Below, piece after piece: positions 34,662-42,956 of a DNA stretch of 64,000 nucleotides (its first letter is position 1; every line of letters starts with the position of its first letter). The DNA comes from CAXBGS01 sp963975425. Its GTDB lineage: Bacteria; Planctomycetota; Planctomycetia; Pirellulales; Pirellulaceae. Under the pieces are notes generated by a model. That model did not search any database. It was given only the letters and a program-made list of their open reading frames with translations, and was not told the DNA's origin. Location: positions 62,001 to 126,000 of the forward strand of contig CAXBGS010000007.1 of the NCBI GenBank assembly GCA_963975425.1, given 5' to 3'. A program made the translations under genes and the position numbers.

Positions 34662-37340
34662 CTAACGAATTCGAGCATCGACGAACTGTAAGTCGATCGA
34701 AGGTCCGCTTTCGTTATCGTTGAAATCACGAATTGCGGCATCGACCAGAACTGATTCGGCGAGTGGAGACTGCAGACCGGTTAATCCTTCCCGCGATTGC
34801 ACCGTCTCGCCACGATTGGAACGTTCCGAGGGACCGGTTTCGTCATCGTGATTAGCCGCGATGCGGTCACGATCATTGCGGCGAGCATCTCGCTGGTCTC
34901 TGGGTTGATCCCGATCGTTGAAATCCTCATCGGCAGCGATCGTAAAGGTCGCTTCACCTTCTTGGATCGTTGTCAATTGATCGTTGTCTGGATTGCCATA
35001 CCAGTGGATGGATTCGATGCCGGCATAGTCGATTTCGATCCCATTAACCGTCACCAAATTTCCGTCCACCGTCACTGCATTCACTTCATCGCTGCCAATC
35101 AGGTTGATGCTGTCGCGCGGGTTTGTCGAACCGTTGACAACAATTCCTCCCGCAATCGCGGCATCCGCGGAACTCAAGTCGATTGAGATGTCCTGGCCAC
35201 CTCGATCCGATCCGACAATTTGAATTTGGGACACGTCATCCAGCGAACGGATTTCGATCAGTTCTCCGCTGGATGCAGCGACAACGCTGACTTCTGATGC
35301 GTCGACCGAGACAATCACGTCGGTCGCATCGCGGCCATCAGAAAGTTCGACCCTGAGGACGGATGAGTCGAAGAAGACGTTTTCGCGAAGCCCTGTAATA
35401 CTGGTGTTACGCTCGATTACGTCTGAAAGCGACGTGTTTTCGATTTGCGAAAGTTGTTCGCCCGTGAAAAGATTCTGGTACCAGAACCGATCTCCGTCAC
35501 GAATCCGCTCGAATTGGTCGGCAATCACAGTTGTTGCTAATTCACCAAGACTGGAACCGTCGACATGGTCTTCTGCCAGAGCACCGACCCAGACATCGAT
35601 GTTGTCAACGTCGCCGTACAATTCTTCCAGCTTTGCAGCAAGTTCGGTATCCGATGTGATCTCGCTAAATGTCGTGACGCGTTCCAGGCCAACATCTTCT
35701 CGCGTTTGGTTGTAATCAGCCAAACCGTGGTCGCGACCGCGTTGTATATTCAGCGACGCCAAATCGAAACCACCAGAACCAGGAGGGCCGAATAAGAAGT
35801 TGCGTACATCGTCAACGATTTGGTTGTCGATCTCATTGGCGACCTGGGCTGTCGCGCCGAGCAACAATGAATCGATACCATTGTCCCTGATTTCGTCGGG
35901 CGCGAAAAACGCGTTTTGCAACGACAAGTTTCCTTCATCTGCGGTCGTTCCGTCATTTTCTAAACGCAACAATTCGCTCGAAAGCATGCTATGGCCGAAT
36001 CGATAGATTGCGGAACTAAAGACGTTCGCAATACTTGGATCGACGCTGGAATCGTAACCGGAGTATTCACCAATCGCCTCTTCACCCAGCAGCGCGGGCA
36101 GGAATTCGTTGTAGGTGATCGCTTGCAGTTCCGCCGTCACGATTTCCTTGGCGGCTTGATACAGCTGTTCGTCGTCCAAGGTGGGATCGTCGGCTGCCAG
36201 GGATTCGGCCCAAAAGTTGTGCTCGCGCACCCATAGGGTATGCATCGCGGTAAGCGCGGCGTTTTCGTTGGCTCGCACATCGCCCGCCAGAAACAGCGCT
36301 TCGCTGGTGCCGCCGGCATTGGCGAGACCGGCTTCATTGAACGGCAACAAGTCTCCCTCGCTGGTTGCCAACCGTCCGCCTTGGAATGTGCGCAAGGCCG
36401 CCGCGCGTTCGGCATCGGAACCGTAAATCACTGACCCATCGATGAACGATGTGATTTCATTGACTTGCTGACGCGGATTGTCTGCGGATGTTCCCGTTGC
36501 TTCGTCGAATAGCGTCCGAGTCAGACTTATGACCGCTTCTCCCGTTCCAGTGGGATCAAAGAAAATATCGCCCGCAGGAACTTCGATGTCGAATGATTCC
36601 GCAGGGTCGGCGCTTTCACTCAAGTCGATATCGTGATCGATAAATTGGCCGAACAGCCAAGTAGCATCGGTAAGGAACCGGTCGTTTGTCGCCGTTGTGG
36701 TTTGGGCGACCACACTGTTGCTGACCTCACGAGCGCTGGGGCGATTTTGTCCGGCCGGTTCCGCGATTCCATCGGCGTATTCGACCGTCGTTAATCGGAG
36801 CAATTCGGTGCCGGTGGCGCCAAGGGCCGGGGCATCAAGATTGTTGCCCGTCCCATCAATTTCGCGAACTTCGCCGAAGACATCCTCGTTCTCACCGTCG
36901 TTGTTTCCACCGATGTCGTTTCCGTCGTCGCCATTGCCCTGCTGGCCGTTATTGTTGGGTGGGTCTCTGCGTTGCAGTCCCCGTTCACGGCTGATGCGGT
37001 TGATCACGCGTAGCGCGTCCAACGATGTTCGCCTTCCGTCGTTATTAACGTCCGTGAACATGTCTCCATCGCCAGCCGCGTTGCCGCGATTGATCGCGTT
37101 GACGATCATGAGTGCATCGATCGAGCTGACTTGTCCGTCATTGTTGACGTCTTCGGGGTCCAGCGTGTTGTTACGAAACCCATCGATATCTACAGCGAGT
37201 AAACGCCGGCTTTCTAGCGACTCGCCCCGAAGCCTACGTTTGCGCGTCCGTCGTTTTTTATTGCGAGAAGCTGGCTGAGTCCACGACTTGAATTTTTCCA
37301 CGAGGTTGCGGTTGCCGTGAGGAGGGGTGCAATGTGGCAT
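34662..37340 (-). CDS. LEPR-motif secreted animal-type haem peroxidase with N-terminal dockerins
   Basis: 892 residues. The basic N-terminus (NKKRRTRKRRLRG) ends in ESLESRRLLAVDIDG, a LEPR-type export motif. Two dockerin/EF-hand repeats come first (DVNNDGQVSSIDALMIVNAIN, DVNNDGRRTSLDALRVINRIS), then an Asn/Gly/Asp linker to about residue 165. The peroxidase domain covers about 165-640: WLFGQFIDHDIDLS with the distal His, LWVREHNFWAESL, the proximal His in YRFGHSMLSSE, and NIQRGRDHGLADYN. This is the animal haem-dependent peroxidase superfamily (peroxidasin, myeloperoxidase and bacterial relatives). A beta-rich C-terminal region and an Asp/Arg-rich segment (DRDQPRDQRDARRNDRDR) follow. Oxidation of halides or phenols at the surface is inferred. 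Dockerins here may serve calcium binding rather than a cellulosome. Confidence 0.92.
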   Translation of the reverse strand: MPHCTPPHGNRNLVEKFKSWTQPASRNKKRRTRKRRLRGESLESRRLLAVDIDGFRNNTLDPEDVNNDGQVSSIDALMIVNAINRGNAAGDGDMFTDVNNDGRRTSLDALRVINRISRERGLQRRDPPNNNGQQGNGDDGNDIGGNNDGENEDVFGEVREIDGTGNNLDAPALGATGTELLRLTTVEYADGIAEPAGQNRPSAREVSNSVVAQTTTATNDRFLTDATWLFGQFIDHDIDLSESADPAESFDIEVPAGDIFFDPTGTGEAVISLTRTLFDEATGTSADNPRQQVNEITSFIDGSVIYGSDAERAAALRTFQGGRLATSEGDLLPFNEAGLANAGGTSEALFLAGDVRANENAALTAMHTLWVREHNFWAESLAADDPTLDDEQLYQAAKEIVTAELQAITYNEFLPALLGEEAIGEYSGYDSSVDPSIANVFSSAIYRFGHSMLSSELLRLENDGTTADEGNLSLQNAFFAPDEIRDNGIDSLLLGATAQVANEIDNQIVDDVRNFLFGPPGSGGFDLASLNIQRGRDHGLADYNQTREDVGLERVTTFSEITSDTELAAKLEELYGDVDNIDVWVGALAEDHVDGSSLGELATTVIADQFERIRDGDRFWYQNLFTGEQLSQIENTSLSDVIERNTSITGLRENVFFDSSVLRVELSDGRDATDVIVSVDASEVSVVAASSGELIEIRSLDDVSQIQIVGSDRGGQDISIDLSSADAAIAGGIVVNGSTNPRDSINLIGSDEVNAVTVDGNLVTVNGIEIDYAGIESIHWYGNPDNDQLTTIQEGEATFTIAADEDFNDRDQPRDQRDARRNDRDRIAANHDDETGPSERSNRGETVQSREGLTGLQSPLAESVLVDAAIRDFNDNESGPSIDLQFVDARIR

Positions 37341-37698
37341 GGCGATGTTCCTGGTTTAGAATTCCAGCAGACAAGAAAAGAAGGCGGAGGCTGCCGGGCC
37401 GAAATGACAGTTAGCCCGATCGGCTCGGCTCTAGCTAAATAGGGAGTTTTCGGTCGGCGTTTACCACACGTTTATTGCGGTGTTTTTCGACATTCGGCAG
37501 ATTGTTTTTGCCAACGACCACGCCGTGTTTTGGCCCGAACTAGGCCGCGTTGAATCCCATGACAATGCGAGGCGACGATATGCCTGGCCTAATGAATTCA
37601 TTTCGCATTGACTGTCAGGCGTTGCATTCGGCGCCACCGGGTAAACCAACGCTACCGTCTGTTCTTTTGATCTCAAACCAATCTGTGAGCCAACGAAA
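37341..37698. other. Upstream region of the peroxidase gene, no gene
   Basis: 358 bases between the peroxidase start and the terminator at 37699-37727. With upstream transcription stopped there, the peroxidase promoter should lie here. No operator-like dyad was recognised. Confidence 0.5.
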
Positions 37699-37727
37699 AA
37701 AGCCACAGCATCCTTGGCTGTGGCTTT
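37699..37727 (-). terminator. Intrinsic terminator, probably bidirectional
   Basis: AAAGCCACAG (37699-37708) pairs perfectly with CTGTGGCTTT (37718-37727), with one further C-G pair closing a 7-base loop. On the minus strand the stem is followed by a run of T (the A-run at 37695-37700 read in reverse); on the plus strand by TTTCGATCT. It lies 37 bases after the final stop of the broken PEP-CTERM gene on the minus strand, which is where a terminator for that gene is expected. Confidence 0.85.
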
Positions 37728-37763
37728 CGATCTGATTTGAGAGTTCGTCGTTACCTACGAGTC

Positions 37764-38171
37764 TTAGCGACGTGGTCGGCGCACAATGCCGCCAATCATC
37801 CCGAGTCCTTAGACCGCGAAGCTCGACGACTTAGGTACTGCGACTGCAAGGGGCGAAAACTGAAAGCCGGTTCTTCGACCCTCGAAATCGCCATCGGAGG
37901 CAATCACAACCGCGATTGGAAGTGAATGTAGTGCGACAGTCGGCACTTGGAATTGGAAACCTTTGTCCGTGTGATCGGCTGCAAGAGTCTGAGTGTTTCC
38001 GTTGATATCCGCTGGACCGTTGGTGTCGATTTTGTTTCCACCGCGTATGTAGATCGGGAGAGCGGGAACAGAAGGGGCGGGGCGCAAAAAGAAAGAAGTT
38101 TCCCGAACCGGTGTTTCTCGATCAATCAGGCATGTGGGACAAAGAGAGAAACCGTCACGCGGGTGTTGCAT
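37764..38171 (-). pseudogene. Remnant of a PEP-CTERM surface protein, interrupted by a stop codon
   Basis: The minus-strand frame ends in ...AVAVPKSSSFAV, then TAA at 37809-37811, and continues in the same frame with GLGMIGGIVRRPRR and TAA at 37764-37766. Read through the first stop, this is the PEP-CTERM layout: a V-P-x-x-S box, a short hydrophobic glycine-rich helix and a terminal Arg cluster. PEP-CTERM tails are recognised by exosortase (EpsH-type) systems. The canonical VPEPS reads VPKSS and the helix is cut by the stop, so the anchor is lost. The preceding 70 residues (DTNGPADINGNTQTLAAD...GFQFQVPTVA...VVIASDGDFEGRRTGFQF) look like a plausible surface domain. The first 45 codons do not, and the 5' end is uncertain. 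The intact terminator downstream supports a former gene. Confidence 0.65.
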
Positions 38172-38720
38172 CTTGAGGGGGGCTGGATGAAGGAGCGCCG
38201 GCCAAAGGTTTTACAGTTTTGCGTCGGCTAGCAGAAACAATCGCGCGGAATGGTGCGACGATGACGTTCGGGTACCTTCTTGGTGTTTGCATGCCTGTTA
38301 TGCTGCAGTTCGTTAGATACGTCGCCATGAAGCTGTCCATCAGCAGAATTATAAAGAGGCCGTGTTCTCCAGTTTCGCTCGAAATTCACGACTTGGAATG
38401 GGAAAGTTGCTCGTCTCGTCTCCGGAGATCGCTCGGTCATTGTGGCGATTAGACGGGCACCATCGACTTTCCTAATCGGTGGATAACGCCCATAGCAAGC
38501 CACCAATGGAGGCCTGTGGAGACGAGCTTTCGCGATCGCTTTCGTTTTGCCGACTAGATTGTGATTTCACCTGTGAAACAATCACCGCTCATTGGGCGGA
38601 ATCGTATCGCGATCGGCCATTGACGGATGTTGACGGCGCGGTCGCCTCGATCGTTATTCGACCCGGTTGCCGATACGCAATCTCTCATCACACCGACTTT
38701 AAACTTTTGCGAGACCCCAC
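38172..38720. other. Intergenic, no gene recognised
   Basis: About 550 bases between the PEP-CTERM remnant (minus) and the peroxiredoxin gene (plus). It should contain the peroxiredoxin promoter. Short open frames are overlapping and featureless. Confidence 0.5.
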
Positions 38721-39371
38721 ATGCCCAGTCTTCGAGAACAGACCGACGCGCGAATCGAAAGCACCCGACAGAACAATCCCAAGTTTGCAAAATTGGTTGA
38801 CGAGCTTCTGTCTTCTGCCGACACGTTTCAATCGGGTGCCGGTGCATTGAGCCTAGGCCAAAATGCCCCTGACTTTTTGTTGCCAAATTCGAAAGGCGAA
38901 TCCGTTTCACTAACGAATTTGCTCTCCAATGGCGCGGTTGTGTTGACGTTCTATCGTGGCAATTGGTGTCCTTACTGCAATTTGCAATTGCGAGCCCTTC
39001 AACAACGGTTGGCGGACATTCACGCACTCCAAGCACAACTGGTTGCGATCAGCCTGCAAATGCCCGATGAGTCGCTATCAACGATTGAGCAAGAGACGTT
39101 GGGATTTCCGGTGCTTTCGGACGCCGGTGCGCGAGTCGCGGCTGAATATGGCGTCGCATGGCAGGTTCCCGATTTAATTCTTGATCATATGCGAGTGGAT
39201 CGAAATCTCGAGCTGGCCAAGATTAACGGCGGGAACGGTAACGTGTTGCCGATACCAGCGACATTTGTGTTGAACCAGGATGGAATCGTGACTTGGCGAT
39301 TCGTTGATGTTGACTACCGACATCGCGCCGAACCCAACGAAATTCTTGAGGCCTTGCAACAGTTGGTATAA
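38721..39371 (+). CDS. AhpC/TSA-family peroxiredoxin-like protein
   Basis: 216 residues, cytoplasmic (no signal). A helical N-terminal segment (residues 1-45) precedes a thioredoxin-fold redoxin domain: LGQNAPDFLLPNSKGESVSL, VVLTFYRGNWCPYCNLQLRAL, TLGFPVLSDAGARVAAEYGV, IPATFVLNQDGIVTWRFVD. The active site GNWCPYC is a CxxC motif at the peroxidatic position, as in a subgroup of AhpC/TSA proteins, rather than the TxxC pattern of typical 2-Cys peroxiredoxins. It should reduce peroxides or disulfides. The multicopper oxidase 350 bases downstream on the same strand carries its own redoxin domain, which suggests a shared redox or copper-stress theme. Confidence 0.92.
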   Translation: MPSLREQTDARIESTRQNNPKFAKLVDELLSSADTFQSGAGALSLGQNAPDFLLPNSKGESVSLTNLLSNGAVVLTFYRGNWCPYCNLQLRALQQRLADIHALQAQLVAISLQMPDESLSTIEQETLGFPVLSDAGARVAAEYGVAWQVPDLILDHMRVDRNLELAKINGGNGNVLPIPATFVLNQDGIVTWRFVDVDYRHRAEPNEILEALQQLV

Positions 39372-39721
39372 CAGGCAAACGCTCTGCTTTCCGCTGAAAC
39401 CGCAAAACCAAAGGCCATCCATATCGAGATGCGTACAATATTCAGCACGCTCGTTTGGGCGGTGATTTCTTCGCAAGCGAAGGGAGGAGCGTGAACGGTT
39501 CGAGGAGTTGAACCGAGACCGGAATACGCCGAGCGGCCAGCGATTTTTGGCGGCTGGACAAGCGAGCCAATTTTGACAAGGACAGTTCGTCGGTGCATTA
39601 GCCACGAAAACATTAACATCGGAAACTATGTTGTTACCAGTAGCGGCGATTTCAGGGAACGCCTAAGACGAAAGCGTCGGCGCTATTGCGTCTGCGGTCG
39701 ATGAGAACGAAGGTGAAAAGA
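39372..39721. other. Intergenic upstream of the multicopper oxidase
   Basis: 350 bases with no coding frame I support. It presumably contains the promoter of the oxidase gene; I found no copper-regulator dyad by eye. Confidence 0.5.
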
Positions 39722-41728
39722 ATGTCACAAAGTGTGCGCGAACGCCCCGTCTCGATGCTTGCCGATCGAGTGAAACGCATAGCATCGCTGGTCAAGGCCA
39801 AGCGGTTTCAGCGTTGCTTGGTCGCGTTGTCGGCCGCCGTCTTGGTGGTCGGGGTCGCGGCCTATGCGTACGTGGTGAATGTCGCGGCGAATCACGACCA
39901 CCACTTTCGAAATCTTCTCTCGATTCCTCCGCAAGATGAAGGAGAAGTGGTGGACGGCCAGCGTCGATTCAAGCTGGTTCTAGCCGCGTCGGAAATGCAG
40001 TTCTTCCGAGGCCAATCGACCGCAACCGCTGGCATCAACGGCCCCTTTCTTGGTCCAACGCTGCGCGCCCATCGTGGTGATGATGTCTCGTTGACGGTTG
40101 AAAATCGGTTGGACGAGATGACAACAATGCATTGGCATGGCATGCATGTTCCTGCAGTGATGGACGGTACGCCGCATCAACCAATTGATCCAGGCGCGTC
40201 ATGGACCGCCTCGTTTCCGATCGATCAGAGTGCCGCGACTCTGTGGTATCACCCTCATCCTCATGGCAGCACCGGAGACCAAGTCTACAGTGGACTCGCG
40301 GGGCAATTCTGGATTGACGATGAAGTCACCGATGCACTGGCTCTGCCGTCGACCTACGGTATCAACGATTTTCCTTTGACCATACAAGATCGCAGCTTCA
40401 CCGCGAACGGACAGTTTCGGTTACCCGGGGGACTGGGATATGGCGACACGATGTTAGTCAACGGTACGGTCGACCCGTTGCTGAACGTCAATCGTAGGCA
40501 AATTCGGTTTCGCATTCTTAACGGTTCCAACGGACGTATCTATCACATCGGTTTCGAAGACAATCGGAACTTCCTGCAAATTGCGACCGACGGTGGACTG
40601 CTCGAAACACCTGTTGAGACATCGCGCGTCGTACTGTCGCCTGGCGAGCGCGCCGAAATTGTCGTGGACTTTAGCGACGGAAAGTCGGCGATGCTGAAGA
40701 GCTTTCCCGAAGCCGGGTTTCTTCAAACCGCGGAAATGGTTTTCAGCGGGCTCGGTTCAGGGAATATAAATTTGCTCAGAATCGAACCGAATAAATCAAC
40801 GGTGGCGTCCGATGAACCGGAGCCGATCGATCCAACGACCGTTCTATGTTCGATCTTGCGACTTGACGAAAAGGATGCAGTCGTCACACGCAAAATTGCT
40901 CTCGGTGGACCTGTTCGTCAGTCGCCGGTCAGCGAATCGGAGCGAAACGAAACGGGCGAAACCAGTCAGGTGACTCGCGGGGCCGGCAATGGGCCTGGCG
41001 GCGGTGCACGACAAGCACGTGCGCTGGGCATCAACGGAAAAACCATGGATATGCACCGCGTCGACGAACGAGTTCGACTGGGCGACACCGAGATTTGGGA
41101 ACTAAGTAATGCGACCGGAATTGCGCATCCGTTTCATGTGCACCTGGTACAGTTCCAGTTGCTCAGTCGTAACGGGAATGAACCGACCGGGGCCGATCTG
41201 GGATGGAAGGACACCATTCTTGTTCATCCAGGCGATCGAATTCGAATCATCATGAAATTCGACAAGTATTCGGATCCACGAACGCCATACATGTACCACT
41301 GCCACATCACGGCTCACGAAGACAACGGAATGATGGGGCAATTTCTGGTCGTCAAAGAACCTAGCGAGCTCGACCTGCTGCGGGACCAATCAGCCGTCGT
41401 GGTGTTTGTGTACGGTCTAGATTGCGAGCACTGTTTCGATCAGGTCAAGTTGTTCGACCGGGAGTTATCAGCCGCTAATATTCCTCTCGTTGTTGTGACG
41501 CCTGAAAAAAATCCAAGTCAAGAGCGCCGAGAGTCCTTGGCGTGCCCGGTCGTATCGGATCCCGCAAGCCATTGGGCCGGTTGGTTTAAGATGCTGCACG
41601 AGGGGCCCGCACACGGAACCCTGTTGGTGGGGACTGACGGAGAAGTTGTTTGGAGTTCGACCGAGGATACGCCATACATGGACGTAGACGTTTTGATCAA
41701 GCGATACCGTCAGCAACACGTGAAATGA
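39722..41728 (+). CDS. Multicopper oxidase with C-terminal redoxin domain
   Basis: 668 residues from the ATG preceded by GAAGG; earlier in-frame Met codons at 39686 and 39701 are alternatives. A membrane anchor or signal lies at residues about 33-53 (CLVALSAAVLVVGVAAYAYVV). Three cupredoxin domains carry all copper-binding motifs: MHWHGMHV, WYHPHPHGS, HPFHVHLVQF, and HCHITAHEDNGMM, which supplies type 3 His, the type 1 Cys and His, and an axial Met. The order resembles CueO/SpoII-type laccases. After about residue 560 a thioredoxin-like domain is fused (VVVFVYGLDCEHCFDQVKLF, a CxxC, then VVSDPASHWAGWF and GTLLVGTDGEVVW). Oxidation of Cu(I), Mn(II) or phenols outside the cytoplasm is expected; the redoxin part could handle a coupled thiol or peroxide reaction (inference). 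Confidence 0.93.
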   Translation: MSQSVRERPVSMLADRVKRIASLVKAKRFQRCLVALSAAVLVVGVAAYAYVVNVAANHDHHFRNLLSIPPQDEGEVVDGQRRFKLVLAASEMQFFRGQSTATAGINGPFLGPTLRAHRGDDVSLTVENRLDEMTTMHWHGMHVPAVMDGTPHQPIDPGASWTASFPIDQSAATLWYHPHPHGSTGDQVYSGLAGQFWIDDEVTDALALPSTYGINDFPLTIQDRSFTANGQFRLPGGLGYGDTMLVNGTVDPLLNVNRRQIRFRILNGSNGRIYHIGFEDNRNFLQIATDGGLLETPVETSRVVLSPGERAEIVVDFSDGKSAMLKSFPEAGFLQTAEMVFSGLGSGNINLLRIEPNKSTVASDEPEPIDPTTVLCSILRLDEKDAVVTRKIALGGPVRQSPVSESERNETGETSQVTRGAGNGPGGGARQARALGINGKTMDMHRVDERVRLGDTEIWELSNATGIAHPFHVHLVQFQLLSRNGNEPTGADLGWKDTILVHPGDRIRIIMKFDKYSDPRTPYMYHCHITAHEDNGMMGQFLVVKEPSELDLLRDQSAVVVFVYGLDCEHCFDQVKLFDRELSAANIPLVVVTPEKNPSQERRESLACPVVSDPASHWAGWFKMLHEGPAHGTLLVGTDGEVVWSSTEDTPYMDVDVLIKRYRQQHVK

Positions 41729-42664
41729 TTTGTCGACTGCGGAACATCGCGTTGTTCACGAATGAACGTTGCGTCTGCAATTACGGAAACGTGCGATTTC
41801 GCATATCGGCACGTCGGAACAATATCCGTTCCGCGAGCGTTTACAACGATCGTCTCATGTGCACAGCGGGATTCGGCTAATCGTTTCGCATCCACCGACA
41901 CGAGCATACTCCTTGCCTGACGGCAGCGGCCGCAAAGAAAAATCGCAGGTGAAGAACGCGTTTTCGCGAGACTATTCCGTCGCGTCTCGCGGTTGTGCGT
42001 GTTCTGATTGTTCAACCTATTCTGTCTGTTCACGGCGCAAGGCGGATCATCAATGGGCTGAAGCAAAAAGCGTTTGCCAGGCGACCGGAAAGGACGAATG
42101 CTTGGTAATCCGAACGACTTGGATTGAAATAGGTTTTACGCCACGCCGTTCAAATAGATTACTTGCGGGCTTGCAGGCGCGAGTGATTTCCTGTCGACAG
42201 CAGTCTGGTGGAAGTCAACGCCTGAAGAACGCACGTCATCAGTGAGCCGTTGACTCGGCTAAGCTCTTGATCTGAACCGAGCAGACATCCGAGCAGTCCA
42301 TCTTTGGTTTTCATCGCGTCGCGGAACGACGAGATATTGGTATGAAATGGCCGGATCGAACTCGATGTGGCGAGTGACCAGATGTTCAACGTCGGTGGAG
42401 CATCTGTCTGTTCTCAGTTTGTAATCTGATTTCGGACGTCGTAGCACGCAAACTCTTTGTTGCGTCAACGCTGGTTGACGCGTGTCTCCGTCAGTTGACG
42501 GTGGTTCTGCCCCGTCAAAATCTGGAAACGCCGTTTTTCGCGGGAAATTGCGAGCTGAACGCGAGTGTTTCTCCAGCGGAGTTCACGTGGCATGACGGTT
42601 GCATTGCTATGAAAGGCAAGCCACGGGTGAGGTCACTGACCGTCTTATCGAAGGAACCCAAACC
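41729..42664. other. Long intergenic region, no gene recognised
   Basis: 936 bases after the oxidase gene. Frames of up to about 158 codons exist on both strands but overlap heavily and look like non-coding translation (Arg/Ser/Cys-rich). The only structure noted is the pair of inverted repeats at 42462-42501, listed separately. Confidence 0.5.
42462..42501. promoter_or_regulatory. Two adjacent inverted repeats sharing TTGACG half-sites
   Basis: GCGTCAAC (42462-42469) and GTTGACGC (42474-42481) form a perfect 8-bp dyad around GCTG. Six bases on, CCGTCA (42488-42493) and TGACGG (42496-42501) form a second perfect dyad around GT. Both are built from the same CGTCA/TGACG half-site. They lie about 165-200 bases upstream of the small membrane protein gene. 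A pair of operator sites for a dimeric regulator is a reasonable reading; hairpins in RNA are an alternative. Confidence 0.45.
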
Positions 42665-42835
42665 ATGTTGATGAAGAATCCGTACGACGAAACCGTTGTC
42701 GAGCATGATCTCGAATTCACAAGTGAATCTTATTCACCGCGCGATATCTCATCGAGCAAGATGCTGATCGGTCAAATCGCCTTGATCTTGCTTTTCGTGA
42801 TCGCAATCGTACTACGTTCGCTAAGCGGAGCGTAG
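42665..42835 (+). CDS. Small single-span membrane protein
   Basis: 56 residues. The ATG has AAGGA 8 bases upstream. A polar, acidic N-terminal half (KNPYDETVVEHDLEFTSES) is followed by one transmembrane helix near the C-terminus (MLIGQIALILLFVIAIVLRSL). This predicts a tail-anchored inner-membrane peptide with the N-terminus in the cytoplasm. No family recognised. It stands alone, 122 bases before the convergent nhaA stop. Confidence 0.65.
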   Translation: MLMKNPYDETVVEHDLEFTSESYSPRDISSSKMLIGQIALILLFVIAIVLRSLSGA

Positions 42836-42956
42836 TCGTAACAACATTGATGCGGACATCGTCCATGTTCGCGATGACGCATTAGGGATGCTCGGGCCGG
42901 CGCGCTGTGATGAATGAGGCTTCGCGAGTCCAATTGAAACGGACGTCAGGACTGGT

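Noticed and set aside
36697..37278. 193-codon plus-strand frame
   Set aside because: Antisense to the dockerin and linker region of the haem peroxidase; Ser/Leu-rich shadow translation.
41769..42245. 158-codon plus-strand frame
   Set aside because: No ribosome site, Arg/Ser/Cys-rich composition, and an overlapping frame of similar quality on the other strand.
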